This document shows positions 1 to 11,765 of a DNA stretch of 64,000 nt, piece by piece (position 1 is the first letter of the stretch; every line of letters begins with the position of its first letter). The translations under genes and the position numbers were made by a program. Below the pieces are notes generated by a model. It was given only the letters and a program-made list of their open reading frames with translations, was not told where the DNA came from and did no database searches. This DNA is from Calycina herbarum (taxonomy: Eukaryota; Ascomycota; Leotiomycetes; Helotiales; Pezizellaceae): assembly GCA_001414485.1 (NCBI GenBank), contig LLEY01000005.1, positions 682,001 through 746,000 on the forward strand, in the 5' to 3' direction.

Positions 1-25
1 TTTTTCAGTGCCGAAGTAAGAGTGG

Positions 26-852
26 ATGGGAGATTGTTTCTTACATCCAAATCCAGTGGCAGCAAAGGACATTCAGCAGCTCACCCAATGGGAAGCACCC
101 GGAAATGGTATTGACGCACTCCGAAAACTCCTTATAATCGGCAGGATAACCTTTGAAGAGTTTCGCCGCCCAATATTATCCTTCCCGATTCTTAACAACG
201 CCAACGACCCCGACGGCAAGAAGCGAAAAGAGTACCTCAAACTCGCTACTCGCTACAATGTAACTCGCGTCAGAATCCGAACGAAGGCAACACGAGAATA
301 CTACGACCAGAGACTCAAAAAACTCAAAAACGACCCGCAAGCCTGGGAAATGATAAATGAGCTTAGACTGGAGCGTTATGAATGTGAGATGAAGGTTCAA
401 ATAGACGATTCTGTCAACGTTCTCGACCAACCACTAGCAAAACTTCTTACTTTCAGACCCTTTTGTGAAAGCATATTAGGTTGGGACGCTGTTGAAGAAG
501 GTGAACACCGCAAGCAAGACGAATTCGCTATGGTAAGAGTCATTTTATGGACCTATCGTATTCAATCCCCCCCCCCCTTAAAAAAACATAGAAGGTCTAA
601 CACCATAAAGGAGAGCATCTCTTCACATGTCGGATACCCTCCATATGAAGCATTGTCCGGGGTTCCGTTCTCTCTTCACTATACCCAGGTAAGCAAAATA
701 TCTCTTCCACCCACTCATTAACTTGAGCTTATGCTAACTTCTTTTTCCCCGCGAAGCCCGAATCCACTGCCGATAACAACAATACCAAACAACCGAGTTC
801 AGTCGAAATGGCAAGTAATGAATGTAGCATCGAACGTAGGGAAAGTCCATAG
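26..852 (+). CDS. Unknown soluble protein, three exons, possibly 5'-incomplete
   Basis: I do not recognise the family. Proposed exons are 26-532, 611-688 and 757-852 (681 nt, 226 aa). Intron 1 starts GTAAGAG, has TCTAAC just before its AAG acceptor, and is 78 nt without an in-frame stop, so the unspliced frame also stays open. Intron 2 (689-756) starts GTAAGC, carries GCTAAC, and joins phase 0 to a last exon ending at TAG 850-852. The protein is charged, with many Lys/Arg/Glu around residues 60-130, and has no signal peptide or membrane segment. The frame has a TAA at 17-19, so either ATG 26 is the start or an upstream exon outside the window joins between 20 and 26 (an AG ends at position 20). 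It could be the end of a longer gene. Confidence 0.55.
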
Positions 853-2293
853 GGAGGTTTCATGATAGCATCATACGGCTCTTGGTTTTCTCAGCAATCT
901 TTACTTCCCATAAGCTAGACCATGAATGAAATACAAGAATTTGACCCCGACAACTCTCATAATTTTTGAGAAGAGCTTAGGTATAGTATAAGACCATCTG
1001 ACACAATAACAATTTTATCAAATACTAGAGTTACCAGCAGGTGTACAACTATGATTCTCAAGTGACCCGCACTGAGGGGTGTACCATAATGGTTGACTTT
1101 AGGGTTTTCGACGAGGAACCAACTCTATGTACATGACACCTGCGCAAAGACCACCTACGAAAGTCATGTGGCAGTAATTACTGAGATGGTTAGCGAAGGG
1201 GTTAGACGCAAATGATAAAGGAAGAGCAATGTATTCACGATAAGCTTTTACGTTGGAAAGGGAGTTATCCTTGAATACTAACTGGTATCTCAACAGTAGC
1301 ATAGTAAGTTCTCTCATTACAAAACCCTAATTTTTAAATCTGTAGCATCTATCTCACCTAGTGCATCAAACAGTATCAAGGACGAACTGGGATATAAAGC
1401 TTTTCCTAAAGGATCATTGGACCATATCTTTACTAAGCAATGTGTAGAAGCGGTGGCCTATTCGGAAACACCTATCATTCTTTTCTGACTTCAAAATCAG
1501 TAGTCTTAAACATTTAAGCTCATCTAGCTCGACATGACGATTGTTTGTCACTTACCTCCCCTCTTCATTTCAAGCTTCCACTAGCAAGTGACCAACCATC
1601 AAAAACGATAATGAATTAGATCTCGACAGCAAAAACAACCCGCTGTTCATGTAGAAGAAAGTACAAAATTTCAGCTCGACACTCCACCAAGGCAGAATAA
1701 AAGCCAAACCCTCACATTCGTAATCGCTATGTCCATCCCTAGAGTTGATTAAACTGCTCCGAAAAGGCAAGCCATCTTTCTCTGTGATGACTTCTTGTGG
1801 TCGGTCCATCAAAAGAACAAACACGAGGAATATATGTACCCCCTAAGGATAGGAATCTCCAAAAGATCAAGACAGAAGAAAAGTTGGCCACGACTCCTCG
1901 CAGATCACCAAAAACAGACTCCTGTTTATTAACTTACGTTTCTATTCCGCTTTCTCCTACCACCCCAGTATCTACTTCAAAGTATCTGTTCTCCCGCATC
2001 TATCTATGAACACCGTCTCCTTCACCAGCAGCCTCAAAAGCCCGCTATTTTTAAGACTCAATCACAACACCCAACGCCCCATCCACTACACAAAAACGGT
2101 ATATCCCGGGATCTCAATCCAAATATGCAGATCGTGAAACTAAAAAAAACGCCTCGAACCAAGCAAAGATTATTTTCTGTACTTCTAATACCCTCTTCAA
2201 TGCATACGTATGTGCATCTCTATGCTTATATGCCTTGAAAAAGGAAGAAAGAGAAAGAGAGAGAGGGCATGTATTGTACAGGAGCCCTTTCGC
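853..2293. other. Intergenic, no gene seen
   Basis: About 1.4 kb between the first gene and the 3' end of the histidine kinase gene. Frames are short and broken on both strands, and I see no splice-linked exons. The part next to 2294 is probably the 3' untranslated region of the kinase. Confidence 0.6.
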
Positions 2294-5200
2294 TTAACCC
2301 TCCTCAGGTTTCATCGTTTCAGTCGAGGAAGGTTTCGCAGCCGAACTAGCAACCAACTCCTGAATCTTAGGAATCAACTCCGCAATGCGGAAAGGTTTCG
2401 AAACGACATTATCCTGTGCATCGTTAGCCTCCACAACTTCCCTATCAACCATAGACTCACCATCCCAGCCCCCATCGCAGTATCAATCTGCTCCAACCTA
2501 GCATTGGCTGTAACAGCAATAATAGGCACATGTCTCCGAATTGTCCCATCGCTCTCAAACTCTCGGATCTTCCTCGTGGCAGTCAACCCGTCCATAACAG
2601 GCATCTCCAGATCCATAAGAATCAATGTCAACTCCTCACCATCCTTCTCGCGACCCCTCCAGAAGGTAGATTTTCGCAGAAGATCGAGTGCCTCGCCTCC
2701 GTGGTTCGCTACCGAAGTAGTGAATCCAATATTCTTAAGTTGTTTCTGGAGGACCCGTTGATTGACGAGATTGTCTTCCACAATGAGGACCTTGATGGCA
2801 GAGAAGTTGAAGAGCGTAGTGGGTGTTGGTGATGGGGTGACGGATGGTCGTTTACTGACAGTGTTGGAGCGGGAGGGATTTTTGGAACCCCTTTTACTTT
2901 CGACAATGACGGCAGAATTGGAAGACTTTCTTCTGAGGGTAGAATACTTGTCGTAACCAGGGCTTGAAGGGTCGCTTTCTACTTTTCGTGCTTGAACGTA
3001 GAATGCAAAGGTGCTGCCGACGTTCTTTTCCGATGCGACTCCAATTTCACCACCTTGCAATTCAGTCAACTCTCTGGAAATGAAAAGACCCAATCCACTT
3101 CCTCCATAGGTGACATGGGTACGAGGGCTTGCTTGCCGAAAACGTTGGAATAATAGGGTCTTTTCCTTCTCATCCAGCCCACGTCCAGTATCCTCAACAG
3201 CAAAGAGAAGAAAAATGTTGTCTCCAGTACCCCATTCCGCATCATCCGTAGCAATGTCTTTTGTCTTCGAACGACTTGGAAAGTAGGTAACACCAGACTC
3301 AGAACTGATCGGTCTCTCCGTACTAGCCCCAACACTGACAATGATCGTTCGTTTGTTCTGGGCGTGCGTAAATTTGATGGCATTAGTAGTGAGATTAATT
3401 AGGACTTGTAGAAGTCGTGATGGGTCGAGTTTTACTCGATCTACCTGTAAATCCAAGTAGGATTTTTCTATCCGGAACTCCAAGGAAATATCATTAGTTT
3501 CGAGTTCTCCTTCGAACATTTTGAGCGCACGCTGTACGACTTCAACAGGATGTACTTTCACTGGTGTGACCATGAGAAGTGCAGAATCGAGTTTTGACAA
3601 GGTAAGAATATCATCGACAATCCTTTTCTGGTGCTGGGCACAGAGAGCAATAGTTTGAGCAGCATCTATGCCGCCGTCTAGGATCTCTGTTAGTTTCTCC
3701 GAGAAGCTAGATTGCTCGTTGTCGGATTTGAAGCTATTCAAAGATGTGGAAATCTCATCACTGCATTGAAGAATTGCCGAAAGAGGGTTCCTCATCTCGT
3801 GTCTGCGATTATGTTAACACAGTGTGCCAAATACTACTTGATAAGACTTACGAAGTCATGTCAATGAAGTTTTCCTGTTGCCTCTTTAGCTCGATCGCCT
3901 CTTCCATTCTCTGTTTCTGAAAGCCTTCGGCTGACTTCTGTGACGAAATGTTTGTGATACTGCCAAAAACACTTTTCAACTTTCCTTGTTCGTCCTTTTC
4001 TGGATAAGCGCTCATCAGAACCCAAGTGTCTGTCATATTGCCGTTTCTGTCTTGCCATGGGGCTTTGAATCTGAACTCGTGGGTGACCGCAGTCTTTCTG
4101 TCAACCAAAGACTTCCAAATTTCCTTAACGGCTTCACGATCGTCTTCTTTAATGCTTTCCATCCATGTGTCTGCACTATTGATTGCTCTAGGATGTCGAG
4201 AAATTTCCCTACAGTAAGATTAGACAGTGTATGAAATTAACAGAAATGAAGGATACATACCACCAAGTGTCATTAGAATATGTAATCTGGCCAACCGAAT
4301 TGGCAATGAACATTCCTACAGGAGCAAATTCTGCCATTCGCGTAAACTTGGTCTCGCTCTCCATTTTTTCTTGGGTACGTAAATCGAGCTGTTTTGAGAG
4401 CTCTTGTCGATCCAACGCTGCCAGTTGGGCTGCACGCTGGCCACGTCTAATTTCCTCCTCAAATAAAACCACAGATGCCATCGAAGTAGCCAGTTGCCGA
4501 CTGAGAAGTTGAATAAAAAGACTGTAGTCATCATCGAAGGGTCGACGAGGATTAACTCCGATAACTAAGAATCCCAAAATAGAATCACCAGTTGTAGGAT
4601 GGATTGGGCAGACAACTACAGCACGACAAGGATCACCGAAGCCTCTCCATTCAAGTCCCTGGATTAAGTCAAATGAGAGAGTGCCATCACTAGTCTTCAA
4701 AAGAACAGGTCTGTCGGTTTTCATGGACTCTCGAAGATATGGCGCGAATCCATCCTCACTTGATTTGAGATCCAGTGGACTGACCGAAGACCTGTGGCCT
4801 TCTGGGACCCCCAAAGTTCCTTCAAGCACACACTGTGGAGCTGGTGCAAGTGAGCCGCTATGCATACTGGTGATATCTGAGTCCGAATCATCGACGACAG
4901 AATATAACAGGCAAAAGGGCACATCGTATTCTGAGTTACCGTTAGCGGCATCCTTTCAAAATACACCCCCGGGGAGTGTAGGCTACATACCATTATATGC
5001 AAGCCCTTTAATAACCTGACCCCAAAAACTCCTAACTTCTCGAGCAGCAGCAGTCTTATCGCCTATTTCTCTCAGTGTGAGCATCCTTCGCTCCGCAATT
5101 TTCCGGCGTGTCTTGTCGAATGCTGGATTGTAAAGGCCAACGACGGAGCCATCCTCACCAACCAATGGGACGATTGACCAAGAAAAGTATGACTCTTCAA

Positions 5201-7306
5201 GAAATCCATTTCTCTTGATGAACAAGCAGTCATCGTCCTTCATTGTGGACTGCCCCGAATCTTTGGCACTTGAAAATACGTCTTCGATTTCCTCCCAAAT
5301 CTCTGACCAGGCAGTTTTATAACTCTGACCCTACATGGAGTTAGCTCATTGTCCAGATTGCCATAAGTTACATGGACGAATGCACACAGATACCAGTTTA
5401 ATGGTGGGTAGCACGAGAAATCACCACATAAAGCTAACATCTTCTCGGCAATTTGATGTATTCAAAAAAATAGAAATCAAAGTTTAATTTGAAGTAGACC
5501 TACGAATTCCCAAAGAGTGAGAGGTAAAGAATTGAGCACTTACCATCAATTCAGGATGTTTCTTGCCAGCCAACATAATATACGCCTCGTTGTATATTGC
5601 GATATACTCATCTCCCCAGTACATCGCTGCTGGATGAGGAGAACCCATTATCAGATTACACATAGCCCTCAAATCAAAAGCCCAATCCTCAATAGGACCC
5701 AGAGGCGTTGAAGCCCAGTCAATACTTCGGGCAAATTGGATATGTTTAGGAAGAGCAGCTGATAGCGGAAGCCTGGTCCAATCGAAAGAAGGGTTATCGG
5801 GATATTTAGTGATTAACATGTCGCTTGTTAGAGCAGTGCTTTGGGCAGCTATCATAGCATGTCTCGGTGGGCTAAGATTTCCGAGACTCATGGGGCTGGA
5901 GGCATTTCGTGGAGGTGGTGTATTTTCGAGTGGAGGGGGAGGGATTTCGCCAAAGTAATCTAAATCTTCGACTGATTGAGCAAGTGGTGAGTGTGAAATA
6001 ACAGGTCCCTTGTTTCTATCGTGAAACATTGGCGAATCAAGTGGTGCTGCATTGGAGCCCGTTGAGCCTCCCGCGCCAGAAGCAATAACACTGCCGCTGC
6101 CGCTGAACAGCCTAAGACGTTTCCTCAAAGTGCTACAAGACCAGTTGATTCCACCATATGAAATTGAAGGTAAGCAAACATCCATTGACTCGTTATTCTT
6201 TACGAAGCTTAGGGCCCATGCCTTGAAATCTGGAAAGTCGGTTACCATGCCAGGACTATCTGTCTTTCCCCCACTTGCAACCATGTCCAGTATCATATCA
6301 TGCCCACGAAGAGACGCATTGGCAAAGACAATTACCAATGGCCCGCCAGGGGTGAAGTTTATCGGATTGGCAACATCTATGATGAATGTAGGTCGCTCGT
6401 CTTGCTCCAGTAATTCGGTAATTCCGACACTACCAAGAATTTGCATTCCTGGCGATCTGCCTTTTGGCTCGGGACTTCTGACAAGGCTCGTAGCCGTTGA
6501 TCGGGGAGGACTGGCGGTGTTGACACTACCTCTAGCAAGCTTCAGTGTAGTGACACCCCCCGTCTCTTCCCTGCCCTTGTTCAACATTTCGGCTGCGCTT
6601 GAGCTCGAGAGCCCTGGAGGTAATAAGGGTCGCTGTCTCGGTGTGTGAGAGAAGAACAAGGGAGAATGAGGAGGTGCAAGTCGAGGAGTGGCACTCGATC
6701 GCACAGTTTGTAAATCAATGGTATGCCGGGCTATCAGTCGTGGCTTCAGCCTTTTCTTTGGTCTTTCTGAAATCGAGGCCGGCCGCGATCCATTATCTTC
6801 AGAGAGTCGGTGTTTCGATGCATACGCTTCCGTTAAACGATTCTTAAAAGGTATCGGATTTGAGATTGTGGCTTGATGTCGAATTGGTGGAATGTCCTTG
6901 GCCCACGTTGTTGCCTTTGTCGCATCGTATATTCCTTCCTTCACTACGATATTATTGTTCTCCAAAGTCGAAGGTCCTCGGGACTCTCTGAAATCTATTC
7001 GCGCAGGAGTCTGTGAATCCTAAAGGCAGTAATATCAGCACAATACCGGGGTGTAGGTGTAGGTGTTGCATGGATAGCTCGCCTCACCACTTCAAAGTCC
7101 ACAGTTGCGTCAAAGAAAGGTCCCTCCCTCACCGGCACATACTTGAGTGTTTCGATAGCGGCGAAGGGGGTGGAGGGAGATGGAGATGCAGTGATTTTCA
7201 CAGAATGTCGCCGCGGAGCAGGGCTCCGCAGGGCAGGTAATTGTGATTGGGCGACGGGGGGTAAGTCTTTCTGGGGGGTGAAGATCGATTTCGGTTCGGG
7301 CTTCAT
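2294..7306 (-). CDS. Hybrid histidine kinase (PAS-GAF-like-PAS-HisKA-HATPase-REC)
   Basis: A fungal hybrid sensor kinase that autophosphorylates on His and passes phosphate to its own receiver Asp, then to an HPt protein. Seven exons: 7306-7088, 7019-5544, 5330-4991, 4930-4261, 4208-3852, 3802-2461 and 2413-2294 (4524 nt, 1507 aa). Order: disordered Ser/Pro-rich N-terminus (to ~510), PAS-like region (~525-680, with SPHPAAMYWGDEY), GAF-like region (~700-850), second PAS (~880-1010), H-box MTSHEMRNPL with His ~1022, N-box LINLTTNAIKFTH, G-boxes VEDTGRGLDE and GGSGLGLFISREL, then a receiver with VLIVEDN, phospho-Asp ~1418 in LMDLEMPVMDG, and the conserved Lys in VVSKPF, which lies in the last 120-nt exon. 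The first intron boundary (7020-7087) is the least certain: a donor at 7132 also keeps phase. No membrane segment is seen, so it is probably cytosolic. I cannot assign its fungal HHK group securely. Confidence 0.93.
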
Positions 7307-9263
7307 GAGGGGGAAAGAACCCGCAACGCTGGCAGGTAAAGGGAGAGCCTGTAGGTGCGCGTGTCAATATCGCTGTGGTACGCTGTCGAGTCCCAGGGCG
7401 GAATGGCTAATGGGGAGAGTGAGTGTGGACGTCACAAGTATTGCCAGCGCCAGTAGGATCCTACTTGAGAATGCCCTGCCCAATTGTTCTTCCCAATGAG
7501 TGCTTTCGGATTTCCTTCAACCTCCTGAGCCCTCCTCCTACTTGACGATTACGTAGCCTGTAACGAATTCGTGATATACAACACTCGGCCGTAGAGTGAT
7601 CCCAGCTGATTGAGTTCTGGAAAGCTGCTGTGAGACCTTCGCCTGGCTGCAGATGAGGGCTAGAGCGAGAGCGAGCCTTTTGTTCCCCGGTGATAAGATA
7701 GAGTATATATTGTGGTATCACCAAAGGTCGCGTGTAAAGGAGAAATGGCAGAAATGGTCTTATAATATAATATTGTCAATGAATCATACTATCTAAGAAG
7801 CGATGTTGTCATGTTGATGAACCAAATTCTGGAGTTGAGCTTAATCGCGGACCGTCGTCTCAGACAACGGGGGAAAAGACCCCCGGACCCAATGAATAAA
7901 CTATTCCATGTGCCTGGGGAACTAAACGAAATTCCGATGAACTAAGTTCGTTTTCCAAAACAATTTTCCTTCCATCAGTAAGTGAGTTTATCCGGTATGT
8001 TTCTCGTTACTTTTTAAAGTAACTTTTCTCCCATATGAGAGAATCCGATCTCGAAACGTCAGATATGGGCCTAGGCTCTCACGGAATTATCCGTGAGACC
8101 CTTGAATATTGAACGATGACATCAGTGGTGCTTACGCTGACCTCACCTTACAATTCTTACTCGCTTATGGGAATAATAAATATCTTTAGTCGACAAATTT
8201 AGAAGACGAGTTGACCATAAATAAAGTGTTTAACTCACTATGTAGTCCCTAGTGGGTGGACAGAAAAAGTGGCAGGTTCTAACTTCCTGACTCTTAGAAC
8301 AACTGGAATAATTCGCCCTGCTCAGCATTCTCAATTGTTCCAGCTTTTCAGCCCTACATATTTAGAATAACAAGTGATATCTACTTCAAATGTCTCAGAC
8401 AATTGAACGTACTAATCACTGAACCTTCCAGAGTAAATCCAATTACCCTGAACAGTAAAGCAAATCCAAAACTGAAGAGCAAGTATTTTCAGCTCTCCAA
8501 TCCTACTAAGCAATAGCGTAACACTTCTGAACCCTCTCCTAGCCTTGGCTTTTGGTCTTCTTGACATTTGGGTTGATGTCAAACCTGAGCTCAGCTCCGT
8601 TGCTCTAAATGTCAAATCAATTTTGCGAAGGGTTTAGGATAATTAACTTTCGCCGCTCTTTGTCTGAGCCTCCTAAAACAAGCAAGGTAATTGCTCAAGG
8701 CTTTTTGGAGCAACATTGTTTGACTGTCTCGAATTCCACAATCCCCACCAACGAGATTATAAGTCAAAACAACAATAGAGATGAATTATACGATAATCAA
8801 TCCTATTTCATATATATAGGTTGGAAAGAAAATATACCGCCTTGAGAAGCAAGCGGTGAAGCTTAACACTTTAACAGTAAATAAGAGACTTGCTTTGGAA
8901 GAACTTCTTTTCCCGCAGGGGTCTATGACCAAGTAAGTTGGGAAAATAGAACCAGCAATAGACCAACAGAAAATGAGAAAATGAGTTGTTGCGAAAGAAA
9001 CTAATTTCAAACTCGAGAAACCAAGACAAATCGCACTAACGATAAACCACATAGAAAAAGCTTTAACGTCGAAGAACAATGAGTGTTATGAGTGAATCAT
9101 CTTCCAGTCAGCTGCATAGCAATCGGGTTTCCCTCGTAGGTACAAACTACCCATACCATACTTCCGTGATTAGGAAATACAAACTTCTCCGAACTACCTT
9201 ACCCCCTGCATCCACCAGATTGGGTCAGCACTTCTCCTCTCTTCTCAGCCTCCAATCAATATC
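7307..9263. other. Intergenic, promoter side of the kinase gene
   Basis: No convincing coding region in nearly 2 kb. The right part holds the 3' side of the DsbA-like gene. A perfect 9-bp stem with a 4-nt loop lies at 8077-8098 (TCTCACGGA / TCCGTGAGA). A weak copy of a short dispersed hairpin repeat (TAGAACAACTGG .. CAATTGTTCCAG) lies at about 8293-8343. Confidence 0.55.
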
Positions 9264-10104
9264 TCAAGCAACTCTCGATTGTAACCACTCAGCCCATTGT
9301 GCCCCTGAAAAACTCGAGCTTATAGAGTTCTCAACGACCCCATCAAAAATGACGGTAGGCGTAACATGTACACCCACGAGTCTATTCATCTTGACCAAGA
9401 CCTGTCAAAGTAAAAATGTTAGCACCTTCCTCTTCACTTCTTCTTATTCTTCGGAATCCTTCCTTCGTTTCATACTCATCCTGTCTCATCGATTCTCTAA
9501 TTCCATACGCCCTAGAGCTCCAGCCAAACACAAGAGAAAGTAGGAAAGACTTACCTTCAAATCATTCGTAACCGCGTTCCCAGTATTCAAACTCCCATCC
9601 TCACCAGGCTTATCACTAATCAAAAGCAACTTCAAAAGCGCCTGCTCATCAACCCCAGCTTTGGCCCCAAGCTTCGCAAGACGGCCGTATGTTTGATTTC
9701 TCGTCTCGTTGACGACGTTGACATCGTAATAAGACTTCGCGTCTTTGAAGAGGAGCTATGTCTAGTCAGCCATTTTAAATTTTGTACTTTGTTGAATTTG
9801 AAGTCCTGCGCGTGCCACTCACATCCGAAAACCTCCAAAAGTCCCCACCCAACTGCACAACACCAACCGCAGCCTCATGAACCAAAGTAGAACTAGGATG
9901 CCAAGGTTGAATCTGCTGTCTAAAAACAACCTGCACCTTGTCCGCATATTTCTCCCGAATCAATGGAAACACCTCCGAATAAACGGTGTTGAACATCTTA
10001 GCGGAGAAAGGACAGACATAATCAAGGAACAGCTCCAGGGTATGCAAGGTTGGAGTTGGCGTGGCGCTGAACTTTTGGAGCGCAAATTTGGGGGCGAGCG
10101 CCAT
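9264..10104 (-). CDS. DsbA-like thioredoxin-fold protein
   Basis: Three exons, 10104-9823, 9755-9555 and 9401-9264 (621 nt, 206 aa), all joined in phase 0. The protein has the layout of the fungal DSBA-like thioredoxin-fold family: a first strand (TLELFLDYVCPFSAKMF, Cys31 in a CPFS motif), a helical insert (residues ~45-150), then a cis-Pro loop (GVHVTPTVIFDG) and a C-terminal helix ending EWLQSRVA. Only one Cys sits at the active site, CPFS rather than CxxC, as is common in this fungal group, so it may act as a glutathione-linked or non-redox thioredoxin-fold protein rather than a disulfide oxidase. There is no clear signal peptide, so cytosolic or mitochondrial location is likely. Introns are 67 and 153 nt. 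A TA-flanked miniature element lies 280 bp upstream of the start. Confidence 0.88.
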
Positions 10105-10386
10105 TTTGAAGAAGAAGGATGGGTTGGAAGTGCGATTGTAGGAAAGGGATGGGATGGTGGTGGGTGAGGAGTTGAGGAGTCGAATTGGAAATCGGATGAT
10201 GGCGGGGTTGAGGGGTAGCTCTCTGTTTTTGAAGCTGGAGCTTTTTCGGGGACTTCTGACGTGATTGGTGCAAGTCGATTAGTATTCCTCGTTCTCGTTC
10301 CTTTGTTATCAGCACGTGGGTTGAAAGCTTATTTAGGTGGAGGAAACTGCGACCGAGAGGAGAGTAAACAGTTAACTTCGGATTCG

Positions 10387-10621
10387 TAAGAGAAACGGGT
10401 GAAACTCTGGTAACACCCACCGCTAGGGGTAGAATAACATTGTAAAAAGTCTGACTACAACGCTAGGGATTGCTCTAATTTTATGACGGAATTGAAGCTC
10501 TACTCTAACTCTTTAACTTCTATAACTTGTTTTTAATAATAGAGGTATAATATGAACTCATAGTGTTGCTATCAGTGGGGTAAATAGTGGGGTGTTACCA
10601 GAGTTTCGCCCGTTTCTCTTA
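10387..10621. mobile_element. Miniature inverted-repeat element flanked by TA
   Basis: Near-perfect inverted repeats of about 31 bp end this 231-bp element: AGAGAAACGGGTGAAACTCT.. on the left (from 10389) and its reverse complement with one mismatch on the right (to 10619). Both ends abut TA (10387-10388 and 10620-10621), the target duplication of Tc1/mariner-type elements. The interior has no coding capacity, so it is a non-autonomous MITE. It lies upstream of the DsbA-like gene. Confidence 0.85.
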
Positions 10622-11025
10622 CCTGCCTCGGTATCTAGCTCTCGCTGTTCACAATCCCGGATAACCGTCTTGACTTGGGAGCTAAGTAGGCAGGCACGAG
10701 CCTACAGTATTTACTGCCGCTCTTATTGAAAGCTCAATTCTAGGTTGTTGCTTCAAGGTCCTCGAGAATGGCCCTTGAGATGACACAGAGTGCCATTGAA
10801 GCTGTTTTACATTGGATTTCCAACGAATGACATTTTGCGGAGACTAGCTCATCTACAATTGGTAGACCCATTGCTTCTCATTCAAACACTTCGACCTTTG
10901 GTATCGTTCTTTCATTATTACTATATGTCATAAACCAATTATCATCGCTTTGGAACACTGTAGGTATCCAATCCGCCTTTCCCTATCCAATTGGACTGTA
11001 CATACAGGGCGGTATTATTCGCTCG
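10622..11025. other. Intergenic with a CCTGCCT/AGGCAGG inverted repeat
   Basis: No gene seen. CCTGCCT at 10622 and AGGCAGG at 10688-10694 form the arms of a loose hairpin. The same GTAGGCAGG string recurs near 41518 and, inverted, in the intron at 40652, so this may be an old copy of the same repeat family. Confidence 0.4.
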
Positions 11026-11765
11026 TCATTCAAACAAAAACTCTTTCAGCACCGGAGAGCTAGAGAATTCGGGGTTCAATAAAATACAACTAGAGTACCA
11101 ATTGTCAGTATATTTCTAATGGCAGAGGTAGAGGAAGGACCAACTTTAAGAAGTATTGTAATCCTGTCCTCCTATTCTCCAAGAACTTGGGTCTAAACTT
11201 CGATATTACGCTCTTGGGAGGTATGGGTGGCATAGCAGCCTCGGAGTATGGGAATGTTTGGATCAGTTTGTGTCGAAGGTCATCGAACTGTGAATATCGC
11301 TTTCGAATCTGCATGCTGCCGCCCTGTTGACCGTAAGTTAGCATTGTGCTGCTTGATGGAGAAGCAATGGCAGCATACCTGCAGAGTTTCCACATTGATG
11401 TTCCATGTTACGAAAGCACCAATGCCACTGCCAACGACGACATGATTCTCAATATGTACGCTCTTTGCCCAGCATGCTCTATTCCTCGAGTCATCGCCAT
11501 CTGTGTTGTCCTGTAGAGTGATGCCGCCCTTCACAATGGAATCGACCGAGACGTTGGAAAAGGATCGCTGATGGGACTGAACCCAGTAAGGTGGGGATGT
11601 CGTGGAGGGGGAGTTTATGCAAGAATCGTCCGTGTTTCCGTCGTTGGTAGCGGCATGGTCATCATTCTTCGAGGTCGATCGTGTTTCGATGGTCGAACCA
11701 TTTTGTGCACCGGCTTTGGTAGCACGCGGGCTGGCGGCACTAGGACTGTGAATTGCGGCCTCCAT
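11026..11765 (-). CDS. PX-domain protein, Ypt35-like
   Basis: Three exons, 11765-11379, 11323-11145 and 11089-11026 (630 nt, 209 aa). The C-terminal half is a PX (phosphoinositide-binding) domain: the VGSGIGAFVTWNINVETLQ strand, then RKRYSQFDDLRHKLIQTFP with the basic/aromatic RRYxxF-type signature, the proline-rich PPIPPK loop, and RRTGLQYFLNCILLNPEF leading to a C-terminal LKEFLF. PX domains recruit proteins to PI3P on endosomes and vacuoles; yeast Ypt35 has this size and plan and acts at endosome/vacuole contacts. The first ~105 residues are Ser/Thr/Asn-rich and probably disordered. Both introns are 55 nt. The tiny last exon (64 nt) is needed to complete the domain. Confidence 0.88.

Noticed and set aside
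8609..9543. Short plus-strand frames between the kinase and DsbA-like genes
   Set aside because: No conserved motifs; part is antisense to the last DsbA-like exon and intron.
10022..10420. 132-codon minus-strand frame upstream of the DsbA-like gene
   Set aside because: It runs through the gene's 5' end and into the MITE arm, with a low-complexity Gln/Pro/His composition.
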